In this document: in pieces, positions 1-10,674 of the stretch | Position numbering within the stretch: the stretch's first letter is position 1 | Layout of the letters: the number at the start of each line of letters is the position of its first letter | Source: Leguminivora glycinivorella | Taxonomy: Eukaryota; Arthropoda; Insecta; Lepidoptera; Tortricidae | DNA: 64,000 bases | Assembly: GCF_023078275.1 (NCBI RefSeq) | Contig: NC_062978.1 | Coordinates: forward strand, 25,069,967 to 25,133,966 | Direction: 5' to 3' | Position numbers and translations under genes: made by a program | Notes under the pieces: model-generated | Told to the model about the DNA's origin: nothing | The model's database searches: none | Seen by the model: the letters and a program-made list of their open reading frames with translations, nothing else

Positions 1-37
1 CTACCTATACAGGTGTACATGCACTGCTTTCATATGT

Positions 38-96
38 AATCACAGTGCATATACTGCCATCTCTCGACACAAGCTTAAAACTTTTAAACCATATTT
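38..96 (-). repeat. Dispersed repeat fragment, inverted partner of 49,348-49,402
   Basis: The stretch around CTGCCATCTCTCGACACAAG, followed by a run like CTTAAAACTTTT, recurs in reverse complement near 49.35-49.40 kb with few differences. It is probably the edge of a dispersed element cut by the start of the window. No coding potential seen. Confidence 0.6.
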
Positions 97-479
97 TGTT
101 CCATATTAACTCTGGGTTTTTAAACATGAGCTTTTTGCGCCATTTTATCCCGTTCAAGGGTGAATTGAATCTCTAAAAGGAGGCAAAGCTGAACCGATGA
201 TGAGATAAGTAGATAACACAATAATTGCATGTGTAACCAACATTCTCTATTATTTACTAGTCTCTAGAATAGTGTCGTTATTGTGATGTATCATAACCGC
301 ACATCGTTGGGGTCGTATCGAGTACACTTCGATGCAACGCATCAATTTGCATGAGTGCATGTACAATTCACAATTTATTAGAAAGATCATCGGAGGATAA
401 CAACAACTTACCTTACTTATTAAACTATGCGACGAACCTTGAAATAATGCCAGATATGAGGGCTCCTAAAAAGGCTCAG

Positions 480-619
480 GGCTAAACCTCAGAAAAGGTG
501 ACTTGACTGTGTGGAAGACTTGAGGAACATGAGGAAATATACCAACTGGAGGAGGGTTGCCAGAGATCGCGAAATGGAGGAAGATAGTGGAGGAGGCCAT
601 GACCCACAGAGGGCTGTAG
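480..619 (+). pseudogene. Relic of the C-terminus of a non-LTR retrotransposon reverse transcriptase
   Basis: Read with one frame change, this stretch gives a peptide resembling the extreme C-terminus of insect LINE ORF2 proteins. One frame holds NWRRVARDRE, and after a one-base shift the next reads WRKIVEEAMTHRGL followed by a TAG stop at 617-619. Further upstream the same region reads DLTVWKT and then a stop. The Trp-Arg-rich ending just before the stop is typical of these ORF2 tails. No catalytic RT motif remains, so this is a dead 5'-truncated copy. The clade cannot be fixed from so little sequence. The direct sequence evidence is the peptide and the frameshift; the family assignment comes from recognition only. 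Confidence 0.6.
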
Positions 620-885
620 CGCCGTCGGAAGTAAGTAAGTATTAAACTATGCAGTATTGGTTAGATACGTTAGAAGAGAAGCAACACAGTTGATGAACTG
701 AATTATTCATTTAACCTTTATTGCACACGGGAAAAGAAGTTTACAGTACCTATGTAAAAAAGGCTGATTGAATACCAAGCGCACAATGAGTTTTTTGGAA
801 CTTATGTGCGAAATGTATTATAATTTTATATTTACAGCTCGCTTTGAACATGAACATAGCGTATTGGGACAGCGTGGCGACTACT

Positions 886-991
886 GGGGGGTTACCATGA
901 CGTGCTAAAGTCGGAGCTATGTAACTGCTATAGCTGTGTCCCTTTGTCTCAACCTAAACTGAACGTCTTTAGTACGTCATGGTAACCCCCC
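886..991. mobile_element. Short hairpin MITE with TIR GGGGGGTTACCATGACGT
   Basis: The left end GGGGGGTTACCATGACGT is matched exactly in reverse complement by the right end ACGTCATGGTAACCCCCC. The match then continues imperfectly (GCTAAAG against CTTTAGT). The element is about 106 bp and non-coding. Superfamily unknown. Confidence 0.7.
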
Positions 992-1239
992 TGATGTGCC
1001 GTCGGAAAGTTTCCAAAATTCTGAAATTTTCACATAGGAAAACTTCGGAAACTTTTCATACTTTCTATGGACAATTGTATGGATGGAAACTTCCCATTTC
1101 ATAAATTTAAATTCTCTTCATTTTTCGTGAATTTTTCATGAAATTTAACATTTTTTTGGAAAATTTCCGCAACTTGCACATCACTAGTGGCGACTGTAGC
1201 CCGAGCACTCACATTCGTGAGAGGAGGCCTATACTAGTG

Positions 1240-1390
1240 CCGCAGCCGAATGGCATTTCTGCGACGCGAAACGAAGACGAAACGCCGCGAAAGTTACTCT
1301 GGCTCTGTCGCGCCAATACGCAATCTAGAGCGATAGAGATAGATATCTACGAGCGTTTCGTTTCGTGAGCGTTTGTGCCATTCGGCTACT
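1240..1390. mobile_element. MITE of the GTAGCCGAATGG family, copy 1
   Basis: The ends read CAGCCGAATGGCATTTCTGC and, inverted, GTGCCATTCGGCTAC. The core carries CTCTGGCTCTGTCGCGCCAA and GCGATAGAGATAGATA. The same sequence recurs near 22.8, 23.1, 23.4, 47.8 and 50.7 kb. Short open frames that cross it are fortuitous. Confidence 0.75.
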
Positions 1391-1724
1391 ACCCTGTGTC
1401 CAGCAGTGGGACTCTATTACTCAGCTAATCTCTAATTCAATCTTTCTTTCTAGATAGAATATCTGGAGTATTCGGATTATAAAAAACTTAGTTAAGTAGG
1501 CTCATGAATATCAAAGTGTGTCGCAATAATTAAAAGCATTAAAATAATGTTATCTCAAGTGAAAACGGCCATCATCCTTTGTCAGTAAACGGGTTAAGCA
1601 GCGCGTAGGACAATGAATGAATACCATCCGTTTGATAGGTACACCTACCCACGTAGATTACAACTTGATATATTTATCACTTTCTTTAATCGAGTATAAA
1701 CTACGACATCAATGTTGCAATTAA

Positions 1725-1935
1725 GGTACGGGGCAATTACGACTGGGGCCAATTTGCAACTGATCGGTTTTTTCTATGTTTTACACTATTAACTTGAGCA
1801 GCATATGTAATAATATGTATCCACTGATCATGTGCCATATATGACCAGTGGACACTATCTAGTAACGCAAAAATTGTAAAACATGGAAAAAATCGAGTAC
1901 TAAAATCGCCCCCCAGTCGTAATTGGTTCGCTACC
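1725..1935. mobile_element. MITE with imperfect TIRs containing CCCCAGTCGTAATTG
   Basis: The left end GGTACGGGGCAATTACGACT and the reverse complement of the right end GGTAGCGAACCAATTACGAC share most bases. The interior has a second inverted pair (TCCACTGATCATG against GACCAGTGGA). A fragment of the same family lies near 14,155-14,205 (CCCCCCAGTCGAGAATTG) inside the Helitron. Confidence 0.65.
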
Positions 1936-1939
1936 CTTT

Positions 1940-2998
1940 ATTGCAAACTAATCTTGGGAAATGAGTGTATTGGTAAGTCTTTGTCTTTACAGTGTCCAGT
2001 TTGGACTTAGGAAAATATTAAAATGATTTTTTTCTAATATACAGGCTCTTTATGTTGTCACTTTTAGTGAATAAATAAATCATAGTGAGTCACTTTAACT
2101 TTACTTCGGGCTTTGAAAATGTCAACGTCATAGAGCCAAATGTGTGAAACAATTTAACACCGCAATTTATCTCGAATAAATATTTTGAATTAAAATAAAC
2201 ACTAGACTATTTACTTACAGCATTTAAAAATGTAAAGACACATGTGATAAAAAAAAGAAAAGGAAAGAATCAACCCGTATTTACAATTAAATTCTGCAAA
2301 TAATTCAAATAACCACTGCGATGGAAAACCGGATAACCAATGATTTATGGAAGAAGAACACATCAATTATTCACAAGGCGCCTGACATTTAAAAAATACT
2401 TATAAAGTAATACAGAAGAGGTCATAATCTTAAAACAGGAACTTTTTGCACGACACCGATAACTATAAAATATTTAATTAGCAATGAAATGCTCATAAAA
2501 GAGGTAGATAATACTGATATAGACATATTTGGAGTTGCAACTGGTTTACACGCTCGTGACCGTCAGGAAGACAATAATAAGTACTTATCAGGATTTTCTG
2601 ATGATTCATAAATGATTGTAACATATCCGTAGCAGCATGTTTTGAGTAAATAATCGATCGCAAATAAATGCAGAAAAATATTAATCGATGGAATCAGGCG
2701 TTACTTTGCAGAAATCAATGCTAATCAAAATCTAAAAAATTACTTTGGTAACCCGCGAATAATTTATTATTTAATAATTACAGCTCCAATTGGATAATGG
2801 ATATGAATTCCTTTTTTCGTCTCTTAAATGATACGATATTCTAGGTATTATGTGTTTAAATTTCGTCCAAAAGAGGTATTAGCAGCAGTGAATATCATAT
2901 CGATTTGTATGATAGGGCAGTGGATGCCATTCCATATCTAGAGCTCAACCCTATTGGGCAAATACCTCCACTAATATATAAAACCGCAGCCAAATAGA
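1940..2998. other. AT-rich non-coding stretch
   Basis: Runs of A and T with no open frame of note, no inverted repeat and no recognised repeat family. Confidence 0.5.
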
Positions 2999-3002
2999 CT
3001 TT

Positions 3003-3359
3003 TAGAGTAGTTTAGTTTAGTTTAGTTTATTGATCTCTCAATACAATTTTCATATTTAAAGTAAAAGAGTACAATAGCAATTACTTATTGTATAGCGATC
3101 GTCGTAATGTACATAATTTAAACAATTCAATTCATAAAACATTTTAAGAACCATTTGTTACGTTATAAATCAGTTTTATCATTAATTATTTAAATAAAAT
3201 GGTTTCACAATGAATAAAAAATAATTGTACTATTAAATAATGTCAAATTAAATAAATAAAGACAGAAAGTGTCTAATAAAAATATGTCAAATGAATTAGT
3301 TACTACATAATAAAATAAATTAAATGCTAATACAATGTATTATCTTGGTCATCGTCAGT
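3003..3359 (-). repeat. 3' UTR and pentanucleotide tail of the non-LTR element
   Basis: AT-rich sequence follows the ORF2 stop and ends in four to five TTTAG-type units (plus-strand view). This marks the 3' end used to prime reverse transcription in tail-repeat LINEs. Confidence 0.7.
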
Positions 3360-4265
3360 TCACATTGAGAGATATTCCTGTACTGAGTAAAGAGATTTAT
3401 TTACTAAAAAGGTTCTTAGTTTGCGTCTGAATCTCACATCGCACATCTCGTTTTTTATTTCAGTTGGTAGGTGCTCGTAGAAAGTCGGGCCTATTACACG
3501 TGGGTTTCTTGCATGTAATGCTGTACGGCGCGGGACGATTCGTAGTTTTCCCGAACTCCGGAGGCATTTACCCGCAACCTCCACTCGCTTAAATTGAGAC
3601 AAGTGTTTACGCGTCAACATAACTACCTCGAAAACGTACTGCGAATAGTGAGTCATGATTTGATGTTCAGCAAACAATTCTTTACAGGATTGCCTCGGTT
3701 TTAAATTGAGTATAGTCCTTATCGCTCTTTTTTGCATGAGTAACACCCTATTTGCATCGGTCGAGTTACCCCACAAGATCACGCCGTATGTCATAAGCGA
3801 GTGGAAGTATGCGAAGTAAGCCTGCCTCAACGCAACACATGAAATCATTGGCTTCACCTTTTGCAATGCGAAGATTGCACCACCCAGCCTTCCACATAGT
3901 ACGTTTATGTGCTGCTTCCAACTCAAGGTGGGATCCATTGTGAATCCTAAAAACCTACATGAATCGCTTGTCGGGATAGGAGACTGAATATTCACGTTAG
4001 GGACGCACCTACCTGCGAACAGCATGACGTTCGATTTGTTAACGTTTAGAATCAGTCCGTTCGCCGAAAACCATTTATTAAGATGATCGCACACGGTGGT
4101 GACTTTGTAGTTGAGATGCTCATATGTTTCAGCGCTGACAACTACAGTTGTGTCATCGGCAAACAAAATGACTCGACCGTCTTTAACAGCTGAGGGCAGG
4201 TCATTTATGAACGCGAGAAATAGAGTATTTCCCAGAGCCGAACCTTGAGGAATTCCCACTGTCAC
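3360..4265 (-). pseudogene. ORF2 C-terminal part: reverse transcriptase palm, thumb and tail
   Basis: This 301-codon open segment begins within RT motif B-like GIPQGSALG and contains the catalytic FADDTTVVV box about 30 residues later. The following NKWFSANGLILNVNKSN stretch is the usual NxxKT-like region, and FLGFTMDPTLSWKQHI is the conserved block seen in Jockey/CR1-type LINEs. The segment ends with a basic tail (FRRKLRTFLV) shortly before the stop. Both aspartates of FADD are present. It is not a separate gene: the apparent start lies 3 bases from the end of the preceding open segment, in another frame, and marks a frameshift near 4,262-4,290. Function in the parent element is target-primed reverse transcription. 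The broken frame means no full-length ORF2 can be made. Confidence 0.85.
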
Positions 4266-5020
4266 GTGGCCAGTTTCTGATCGTATTCTTTTCCTCCCGC
4301 CATCACTTCTACTGTCTGTGTTCGGTTTTCTAAAAAAGATTTCAGTAGGTTACCATGCAGCCCATAACAGGAGAGTTTTTTTATAAGCAGGTCGTGACTT
4401 ATAACGTCGAATGCTTTCGACAAGTCACAATAGATGCCAGCTACTTTCTGCCTGTCATCGATAGCGGTGGTGATGCTGTCAATCATGTTATACGCTGCAG
4501 TAGTAGTGGACATGTTCTTACGGTAAGCAAATTGTCTGTCAGTCAGTAGGTCGTTCTCGAAATGTTTCATTAGGTGTTGGGACAGGATGGACTCTATGAT
4601 TTTGGATATGTTGGGTACTATTGAGATCGGTCTGTAATTATCAACGGATGTTTTATCACCCTTACTTTTGTAAACAGGACACACTCGTGTGCTTTTAAGT
4701 ATATCGGGGTAAACGTCTTTATTGAACATCTCATTGATGAGGGAGACCAGATTATCCGAAATTAATGGCCAAATTGACAATAGAATGTTGACTGATATGT
4801 CATATATATCAAGTGTGTTTCGACTTTTTAATAATGTTCTGAGAGTGCGATCGAGGTCAGCACGTGTGACAGTGGGAAAACTATAGGCATTTATCTGAGC
4901 GGTTTGTAAGTGGGCGTGCAGATAATTTATCGCGAGTTGTTCATTTACGCCTATGTTGTAAGTTGAAGCGACACTCAAAAAATGACTATTAAGGTGGTCA
5001 GGAACTTCTAATTTTTTCAC
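4262..5020 (-). pseudogene. ORF2 middle part: linker and N-terminal RT fingers
   Basis: This 252-codon open segment carries the RT entry region: DNYRPISIVPNISKIIESI (motif 1/2, finger region), then LLTDRQFAYRKNMSTTTA, then YCDLSKAFDVISHDLL, which holds the first catalytic aspartate of motif A (the D-x-S-K-A-F-D block). It ends at a stop in the sequence after FLENRTQTVEV, where the canonical protein would continue into the PQGS block in the next frame. Its start at 5,020 follows an A-rich run, and one extra or missing A there would rejoin it to the endonuclease segment. The two breaks look like ordinary decay rather than programmed shifting. Confidence 0.85.
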
Positions 5021-6200
5021 AGGAATTGAATTACCTTTTTTAAAGTAATGTCTTTCCTGTCCTGTGATTGAGAGGTTTCGTCCTTGATTATTTTCCAGAT
5101 TTCTTTTGAAGGATTTTGACTGTCTGTTATCCTTTTGGTGGTGTAAGTTTGCCTGGCTTCTAAAACTTTTCGTTTAATCAGGTCTGAGTAGTACTTAATA
5201 CTTGTGGATATACTAATGTCATCTGGATATTGTTGTCGGAAATGCGAAAGATCATTTAAATTTTCCATATATTTTGAGATTTCGTCAGTCATCCATGGGA
5301 TACTTGGTTTACTTTTTATTCGTATCCGTTTTATGGGGAAATGAATATCTATAAAATATGTTAATACGCGTATTAATTTGCTAAACTTATTGCTAATGTC
5401 AATGTTATTATTAAATACAAAATTCCAATCATAATTCTCAATGTCACAGTAAAATAAATAAATTGATTCGTCATTAATTAGCCTACGTTCTTGAAAGGTA
5501 TTTGTTTCCTCACGGTACAGATGTTCGACCGTTATTGTGAATAGCTGCGCGTTATGGTCACTTATCGGTGTATCTATCGGTGAGGCGGTGACGTCACAGG
5601 TGTTGTTTACGATGCCGCAGTCGATGGAGGTGGAACTCTCCGCGCACACACGGGTCGGAAACCCAACTGTGTTCGCGCATCCATAACTGGCCAGTATATC
5701 ATTTACTTTTAATTTTTCATTTTTTTCAGATAAGAAATCGACATTCAGATCGCCAACCACTACGAATCTTTTATTTTCTAAAGTTACTTTACTTAACAAT
5801 AATTCTAATTTCGTAATAAATATGTCAAAATCTCCTTTCCCAGTTCGATAAATCGCAACAATAATTAAATTTAAATTTACAATTTCAATTGATGTTATCT
5901 CAAAATGATACTCAACGGAAACGCTTTGCAGGTCGTTGCGCTGTTTATACCGAATATCGTTTCGTATGTACAACGCAACGCCGCCATGGGCGATGCGCTT
6001 GCGGCAGTATGCATTCGCTAACTCGTAGTTACATAACCTCACTTTGTCAATTTCGTTACTTTTGCACCAAATTTCGCTACATGCTAAAACATCTGGTTTT
6101 TCGGTGTCTAATAAAATGTTCAACAATGCGGTTTTGCCACAAATGGATCTTACGTTTTGGTGTATTAGTTTGAAGACCGAGGAATTCGCTAACGTGGCAA
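5017..6200 (-). pseudogene. ORF2 N-terminal part: APE-type endonuclease
   Basis: The frame is open from about 6,200, upstream of the first ATG at 6,126. It begins with the conserved HQNVRS block (around 6,150), which holds the first endonuclease motif. It then shows PDVLACSEIWC with the catalytic glutamate, GGVALYIRNDI, and VVGDLNVDFL (catalytic D-x-N). The final ISDHNAQL supplies the catalytic aspartate-histidine pair. All main APE nuclease residues therefore appear present. The frame is lost at an A6 run near 5,035, where the protein reads into a stop. In the parent element this domain nicks the target DNA. ORF2 overlaps the end of ORF1 in another frame. Confidence 0.85.
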
Positions 6201-6214
6201 CCGATCGCCGCTGC

Positions 6215-7423
6215 TCACTTTGAAGTTTTTGGCTTCACAACGTTGAAAATTCTAATGGACACACCTTCCGGCCAGTTCTTACGACTACGGACTATTCGTA
6301 CTTTATCTGCTGGTACATCAACCTTGAACGATGAGTAATGTCCTCTAGTTACCGTCAGCTTTTCACACTCGGCAACCTGCACGCCTGTGGTGGACTTGAT
6401 GTGGTCAACTAAGTCTGCAGATGTGGTTTCTTCACTCAGATTGAAAACATGAAGACTGACAGATCGTGGTACAGCCGCTCTCAAACCATCCCGCCGTTCC
6501 ATCAGTCCTACCTGCCGGGCTGGGACAGGCGGTTCGAAGGGCTTGGAGACAGCTGTCTGGAGAGCCGGCTTGGCTTTGAAAGTATCTGGCGATAGTGGAG
6601 GTCTCTGCATTGTAGGCAACATATGACCAGTGGGTTGAGCCGGCCACGCTGGGCAAGGAGAGACCACATTTGGTGCTGGCGGTGGTCCTTGGGTTGCAGT
6701 CAGCTTACGATTTGCAGGCTGAGCAGGCCAGGCTGGGCCAGGAGGCATGGGCATGGGCAACTTGGGGACTATCGCCTGGAGAGCTGATCCTCGGAGAACA
6801 TCTGGTGGCGGTGGTGGGCCCTGTGTCGCGGGCAACATACGATCAGCAGGCTGAGCCGGCCAGGCTGGGCCAGGAGGCACGGGCGGCTTGGAAGCTGCCG
6901 TCTGGAGATCCGATCCAGCTGGGGGAGCATCTGGTGACGGCAGTAGTTGTGCTGCCACAGCCTCGGACTGCAGCTTGCGACGAGGGCGGGACCTAAGTTG
7001 CATCTTTTCCACTGGCAATGTTCTTGAGGAGCGAGTGGGAGTTGAGACTTCTTTTTGTGGTTGGTTTACGCAGCCCACATTTTGGACTTGCATTGTGTCC
7101 AGGTTGGTGTCATGCATAAAGGCCAGTCCTTCCGGACCAGAGTCATTCAGTGAGATATTCAGTGTCCCGTGAGAGTGGAGGTATTGTGGTGTAGTGTATT
7201 GCGTCTCCAAATTGAGGTCAGTCATTTTTGAATTTAGTATTTTTAATATCTCCGTATTTGTTTGCTTTTGCGTCATGATTTCACGTTGTTGGTTTATCAT
7301 TATATCATATGTTTTGTCCAATTTATCTTTTATTTCATTCACTGTCACTTTTAAATTCAAAATAACGTCCACTAACCTGTCGTCGTTTATGTTATCCTTC
7401 AGTTTGTCCTTTTTTGGAGGCAT
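6215..7423 (-). CDS. Non-LTR retrotransposon ORF1 protein
   Basis: An uninterrupted 402-codon frame. Residues 1-75 are lysine-rich at the start (MPPKKDKLKD) and then form a heptad-like segment (LVDVILNLKVTVNEIKDKLD) that probably gives a coiled coil. Residues about 130-320 are proline-rich, with several imperfect repeats of a GPAWPAQPA unit. The last 80 residues (from VSLHVFNLSEETT) are compact and end in WPEGVSIRIFNV, like the C-terminal RRM-like domain of Daphne/CR1-type ORF1 proteins. There is no CCHC zinc knuckle. The expected role is RNA binding and chaperoning in the retrotransposon RNP. The ATG at 7,423 is the first in frame, and the stop overlaps the start of ORF2. This is the only intact frame in the element. 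Confidence 0.8.
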   Translation of the reverse strand: MPPKKDKLKDNINDDRLVDVILNLKVTVNEIKDKLDKTYDIMINQQREIMTQKQTNTEILKILNSKMTDLNLETQYTTPQYLHSHGTLNISLNDSGPEGLAFMHDTNLDTMQVQNVGCVNQPQKEVSTPTRSSRTLPVEKMQLRSRPRRKLQSEAVAAQLLPSPDAPPAGSDLQTAASKPPVPPGPAWPAQPADRMLPATQGPPPPPDVLRGSALQAIVPKLPMPMPPGPAWPAQPANRKLTATQGPPPAPNVVSPCPAWPAQPTGHMLPTMQRPPLSPDTFKAKPALQTAVSKPFEPPVPARQVGLMERRDGLRAAVPRSVSLHVFNLSEETTSADLVDHIKSTTGVQVAECEKLTVTRGHYSSFKVDVPADKVRIVRSRKNWPEGVSIRIFNVVKPKTSK

Positions 7424-7546
7424 TTTTACAATTTTTAATTAGTAATTTAGCGTTCACAGTAATATTTAACTACACAAATCACTTTATAAGTATAATTGAA
7501 TTAAATATAATTAATTATAAACAGAGCTATACAAATTAGCTTCGTA

Positions 7547-7592
7547 CTCATGGCAGTGGCGCCATATTACTCATGGCAGTGGCGCCATAGTA
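7547..7592. repeat. Tandem duplication of about 23 bp in the LINE 5' UTR
   Basis: ACTCATGGCAGTGGCGCCAT occurs twice in a row, followed by ATT and AGT respectively. It lies about 120 bp upstream of ORF1 and could be a duplicated promoter element, but nothing shows this. Confidence 0.65.
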
Positions 7593-7689
7593 GACTCCTA
7601 GCGTTAAGTTCCAGACTCATTGCGTTATGTTTATGTCAGAGCTCAATGAGGTTATGGTGTGACAGAGTCTTTATATGAGTGTAATTGTG

Positions 7690-8525
7690 TGACACCCGAG
7701 AAAAGCCACAGGAGCATTGTGAATCATCTTCATCTTCGTGGGCAGAGACTAGTTCGCCGTGGTGAATGACAAAATCGATCCCAGCGAACGGCAAATAGGG
7801 TGAAATGCTGGAATGGGTTTATTGGGTAGGCTAAGTTTCCCCCCTTTTGCTTGGAGAGGGGAAAGAAACGGCGAGTCCCACACATCGTACGTGACTGCAT
7901 TCCCACTCCGTCCAAAAAAAAGAAAATAGGCAGAAACTAGTTGAAACTTGCATATCACCCTTTGCATAAATTTCAAAAATGGAGCAATAAGCACAGGGAA
8001 GTCCAATCCAGATCAAGTGATCTTTAGGCGAGGACGTCAACTCTTCTCTCGCAGATTACGAGCGGCCGGGCAGCCGAGTCAAGTAGCATTGTGGACTGTG
8101 GACGAGTTTTGTTTCCGTGAAAAAAGGCCACGATGATTAAAATCAGATAAAATATGGCCCAAAATATTTGTCAAGTTGTTCGCCTAGAATACACACCGGA
8201 CCTAGATGGCAAGAGCGTCGGTATCAGGAAACAACATATTTCCGGTGCAATATTTAGGCAAACAGTGCTATTAATGCGTGAAATCAACACTTATTTATAA
8301 TAAAAGGACTGAGTGGAGAAAACAATGTAGCATATAGCCTCACAACAAAAATAAAAGTAGTACAAAAAAGTTATGTGGTCTACTTTAAGGCAAAGTTTTG
8401 AATTTCAGAATCAATAGACTCCTCCAAAATAGTTTCATCATTCAGAAATTTGACACACCCTCGGTTACAGCAAGATACAAAACTATAACAGCACCTTCCT
8501 AAGGAAAAAAAAAATTACGTTTTTT
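7690..8525. other. Non-coding stretch, repeat-like, unassigned
   Basis: Overlapping short frames occur in several readings on the minus strand between 7,730 and 8,040, with no domain or start context to choose among them. The stretch is somewhat less AT-rich than its surroundings and may be an old transposon fragment. No family recognised. Confidence 0.4.
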
Positions 8526-8656
8526 TTAACACTTTCGAAACCGGGCTCTACGCGGCGCTACGACATTTTCGCTACATACGGGGAAACCCATGTAATCGGC
8601 TACGCTTCTACGAGCGGTGTACCCGACAGTCGGGTTCTTGGTAGCGAAAGTGTTAA
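8526..8656. mobile_element. Small TTAA-flanked MITE with TIR CACTTTCG
   Basis: TTAACACTTTCG at the left is mirrored by CGAAAGTGTTAA at the right, so both ends abut TTAA. TTAA target sites are used by piggyBac and Kolobok transposases. The interior is GC-richer than the flanks and non-coding. Confidence 0.6.
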
Positions 8657-9339
8657 TCTTTGCAGCAATCACTCGTCGGCGTAGAATTTAGTCCACATAA
8701 TTTCATATATCATATACCTACTTGGCCTGTCAATATTTTCTGCAGGGTAAATTTTTCTTTGTCTATTAATTTACGAGAACAGCTTTTTAGCTTTATATTT
8801 GGGTTGCATAATAGCTTCAAAAATAGATGAATCAATTTAGTTCGATTTCGTCAGCCAAAAATCTGTGGAAAACGGCGAAGGAAAAATCAAGCGACATTTA
8901 ACATTAATTCATTAAGCAAGCCGTTTGAGACATATTAAAATCCTTTTACTAATGATATGTTAATATTGATAATGTTGTAAACAGCAATGCGGTTGATATA
9001 TTGTTGACATTTTGGACTGGTTTCTATTTGACGCGTGTAAGTAATGGTAGCGATGCTGTTTAAATGCTTCTTGTTCAGTTATACTATTTGACAGATGACT
9101 ATGCGGAATCAGACAACAATGGTTAAAAAAAATCGCAAATGTCTTATGGGGAACGAATGTCCAAAAGTTTAAGGCCATATCACGCCATATGAAACTTGCA
9201 ATATCAGAAAGAATTATTCACATTATTGTCATGAAGTCTCTAGTCGTCCCTTTTAGTTCCATCAGACCATCACTACACATTATACAGATTTATAACAATT
9301 TATTATAGATATATAAGACTATGTTTACTTTAAAGTTGC
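8657..9339. other. AT-rich non-coding stretch
   Basis: No gene-like frame, TIR or SINE box seen. Confidence 0.45.
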
Positions 9340-9541
9340 AATTGGCGTAATACGTTTTTTAGCTCTCATTATAAAATGACATCTATTGTTTAGAATTGTT
9401 AGAATCTACACTTAGAATATGAAAAAAGTTGTTTTTTAGACAAATTTGATTTTTAATTGTCGTCACAAAACTGACATCGAGTTAATTTTTGTTAACAAAC
9501 TGTCACTAATTTTGGATCCCAATTTCTGAAAATGCCCCTAC
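9340..9541. mobile_element. Diverged MITE of the GGGCATTTTCAGAA family
   Basis: The right half carries TTGTCGTCACAAAACTGACA, AGTTAATTTTTGTTAACAA and the terminus CTGAAAATGCCCCTA. It matches the elements at 10,314-10,669 and 45,328-45,527. The left end is poorly preserved, so the start is approximate. Confidence 0.55.
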
Positions 9542-9544
9542 TCT

Positions 9545-10065
9545 ACTTTAGGACGGTTAATTTACCTATTTATATTAAAATTTTACGAAGTGGACGAAAA
9601 CTAAAGCTGACTGGAGACTATTCAATGACCATGTAAGTAATCTGAGAACGTAGAAATTAACTCGTTTTGTCCATCTTAGTCAATCGGGGGGCTTTACTTA
9701 CAAAACTACCTAATAATAGAAGTGACATTAAAAGGCAAGCATCTACACTTAAACACAACAATACATGGTTACTTTGTCTATAATCTACGCACAAAGTAAC
9801 CAACATGTTAATGCTCTAGATTGTAATCAACATCCTTACTCCACCTACACAATGCAATGCAATCACAGCTTATGTAGCAACAGCCTTTTTCACCTATATC
9901 ATCAAGTTCAATTGCTTGTGTGGTTAGCCTTAGATGAAATGAAGACTAGTCTTTTGATTAAAACGTGTACCTATCTGCTACCACGGAATATATATTCACA
10001 TAGATCTTTGTATACGTATATCTACACTTATTCAAAAATATCTATCACAGTATGACTGGTTAATA
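9545..10065. other. Non-coding stretch
   Basis: The 96-codon plus-strand frame starting at 9,765 has no domain, no signal peptide and AT-driven composition. I do not support it as a gene. No repeats recognised. Confidence 0.4.
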
Positions 10066-10069
10066 TAGG

Positions 10070-10230
10070 TATCATACACTAAAGACAAAGCGACCCGATC
10101 ACGGATGGCCAAGCTGGGAATCGAATCCGGATCCTTAGCTAACCTACGGGGATAACGTCTTTAACACTATGCCATCCCGTAAGTACCCGTCGAAAATTCT
10201 CTTATCTGCGTTATCAACTCTAAGGGCGGG
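10070..10230 (-). mobile_element. tRNA-derived SINE, minus strand, copy 1 of 4
   Basis: On the minus strand the sequence GGATCCGGATTCGATTCCCA contains a pol III B-box, preceded by GGATGGCATAGTGTTAAAGA (A-box-like region) and ACGGGTACTTACGGGATGG. It is related to the copies near 20.6, 31.2 and 44.05 kb, which share the gap between the boxes and a CGACGG-type head. Confidence 0.6.
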
Positions 10231-10313
10231 CAACGTATGCAACGAGAGGTATATCGAGAGGGTTGGTGCTGTCATCTATACGTACCTATCTATCAACTAG
10301 ATATTTCACATGA

Positions 10314-10669
10314 TGTCATTTTGAATTTAGGACCCCCCAATTAGCGTAAGTTGTTAACAAAAATGAACTCACCGTCAGTTTTGTGACGATAATTAAGCAT
10401 GAAACTTCTACATATAAAAATATTGTTTTTGTGTTAATTACATAAACTTTAAGCGATAATCTACATTCAGAATGTGAAAATACTTTTTTAAGTATTTTCA
10501 CATTCTGAATGAATTTTAAAATAATTCTGAAAAAATTTTAAGTATTTTTTTAAGTACATTTTATAGACAGATTTTTATGCTTAGGAAATTGTCGTCACAA
10601 AACTGACAGCGAGTTAATTTTTGTTAACAACTTACGTTAATTGGGGGGTCCCAAATTCTGAAAATGCCC
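10314..10669. mobile_element. Foldback MITE with a perfect central palindrome
   Basis: Left and right halves are inverted copies: GGACCCCCCAATTAGCGTAA at the left and TTACGTTAATTGGGGGGTCC at the right. At the centre (about 10,467-10,512) CATTCAGAATGTGAAAATAC is mirrored exactly by GTATTTTCACATTCTGAATG around a TTTTTTAA loop. Same family as 45,328-45,527. Confidence 0.75.
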
Positions 10670-10674
10670 ATGTT

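Larger units (their letters stand above)
3003..7680 (-). mobile_element. Nearly full-length non-LTR retrotransposon, CR1/Jockey group (Daphne-like)
   Basis: On the minus strand the order is 5' UTR (about 7,680-7,424), ORF1 (7,423-6,215), ORF2 endonuclease and RT (about 6,200-3,360), 3' UTR and a short tandem tail. The tail is a pentanucleotide repeat (TTTAG on the plus strand, 3,009-3,029) rather than poly-A, as in CR1-like LINEs. There are no LTRs, integrase or RNase H. ORF1 is uninterrupted, but ORF2 has two frame breaks, so the copy is inactive though fairly young. The exact 5' end and any target-site duplication are not resolved. The Daphne-like assignment rests on the ORF1 architecture and RT motifs and is provisional. 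Confidence 0.85.

Noticed and set aside
5017..5040. Programmed frameshift in LINE ORF2 at the A6 run
   Set aside because: A second frame break occurs near 4,265 and the element is otherwise decaying. A random indel in a homopolymer is the simpler reading.
7730..8040. Three overlapping minus-strand frames of 61-85 codons
   Set aside because: All three readings are open at once with no motif, start context or splice signal, as expected from local composition rather than coding.
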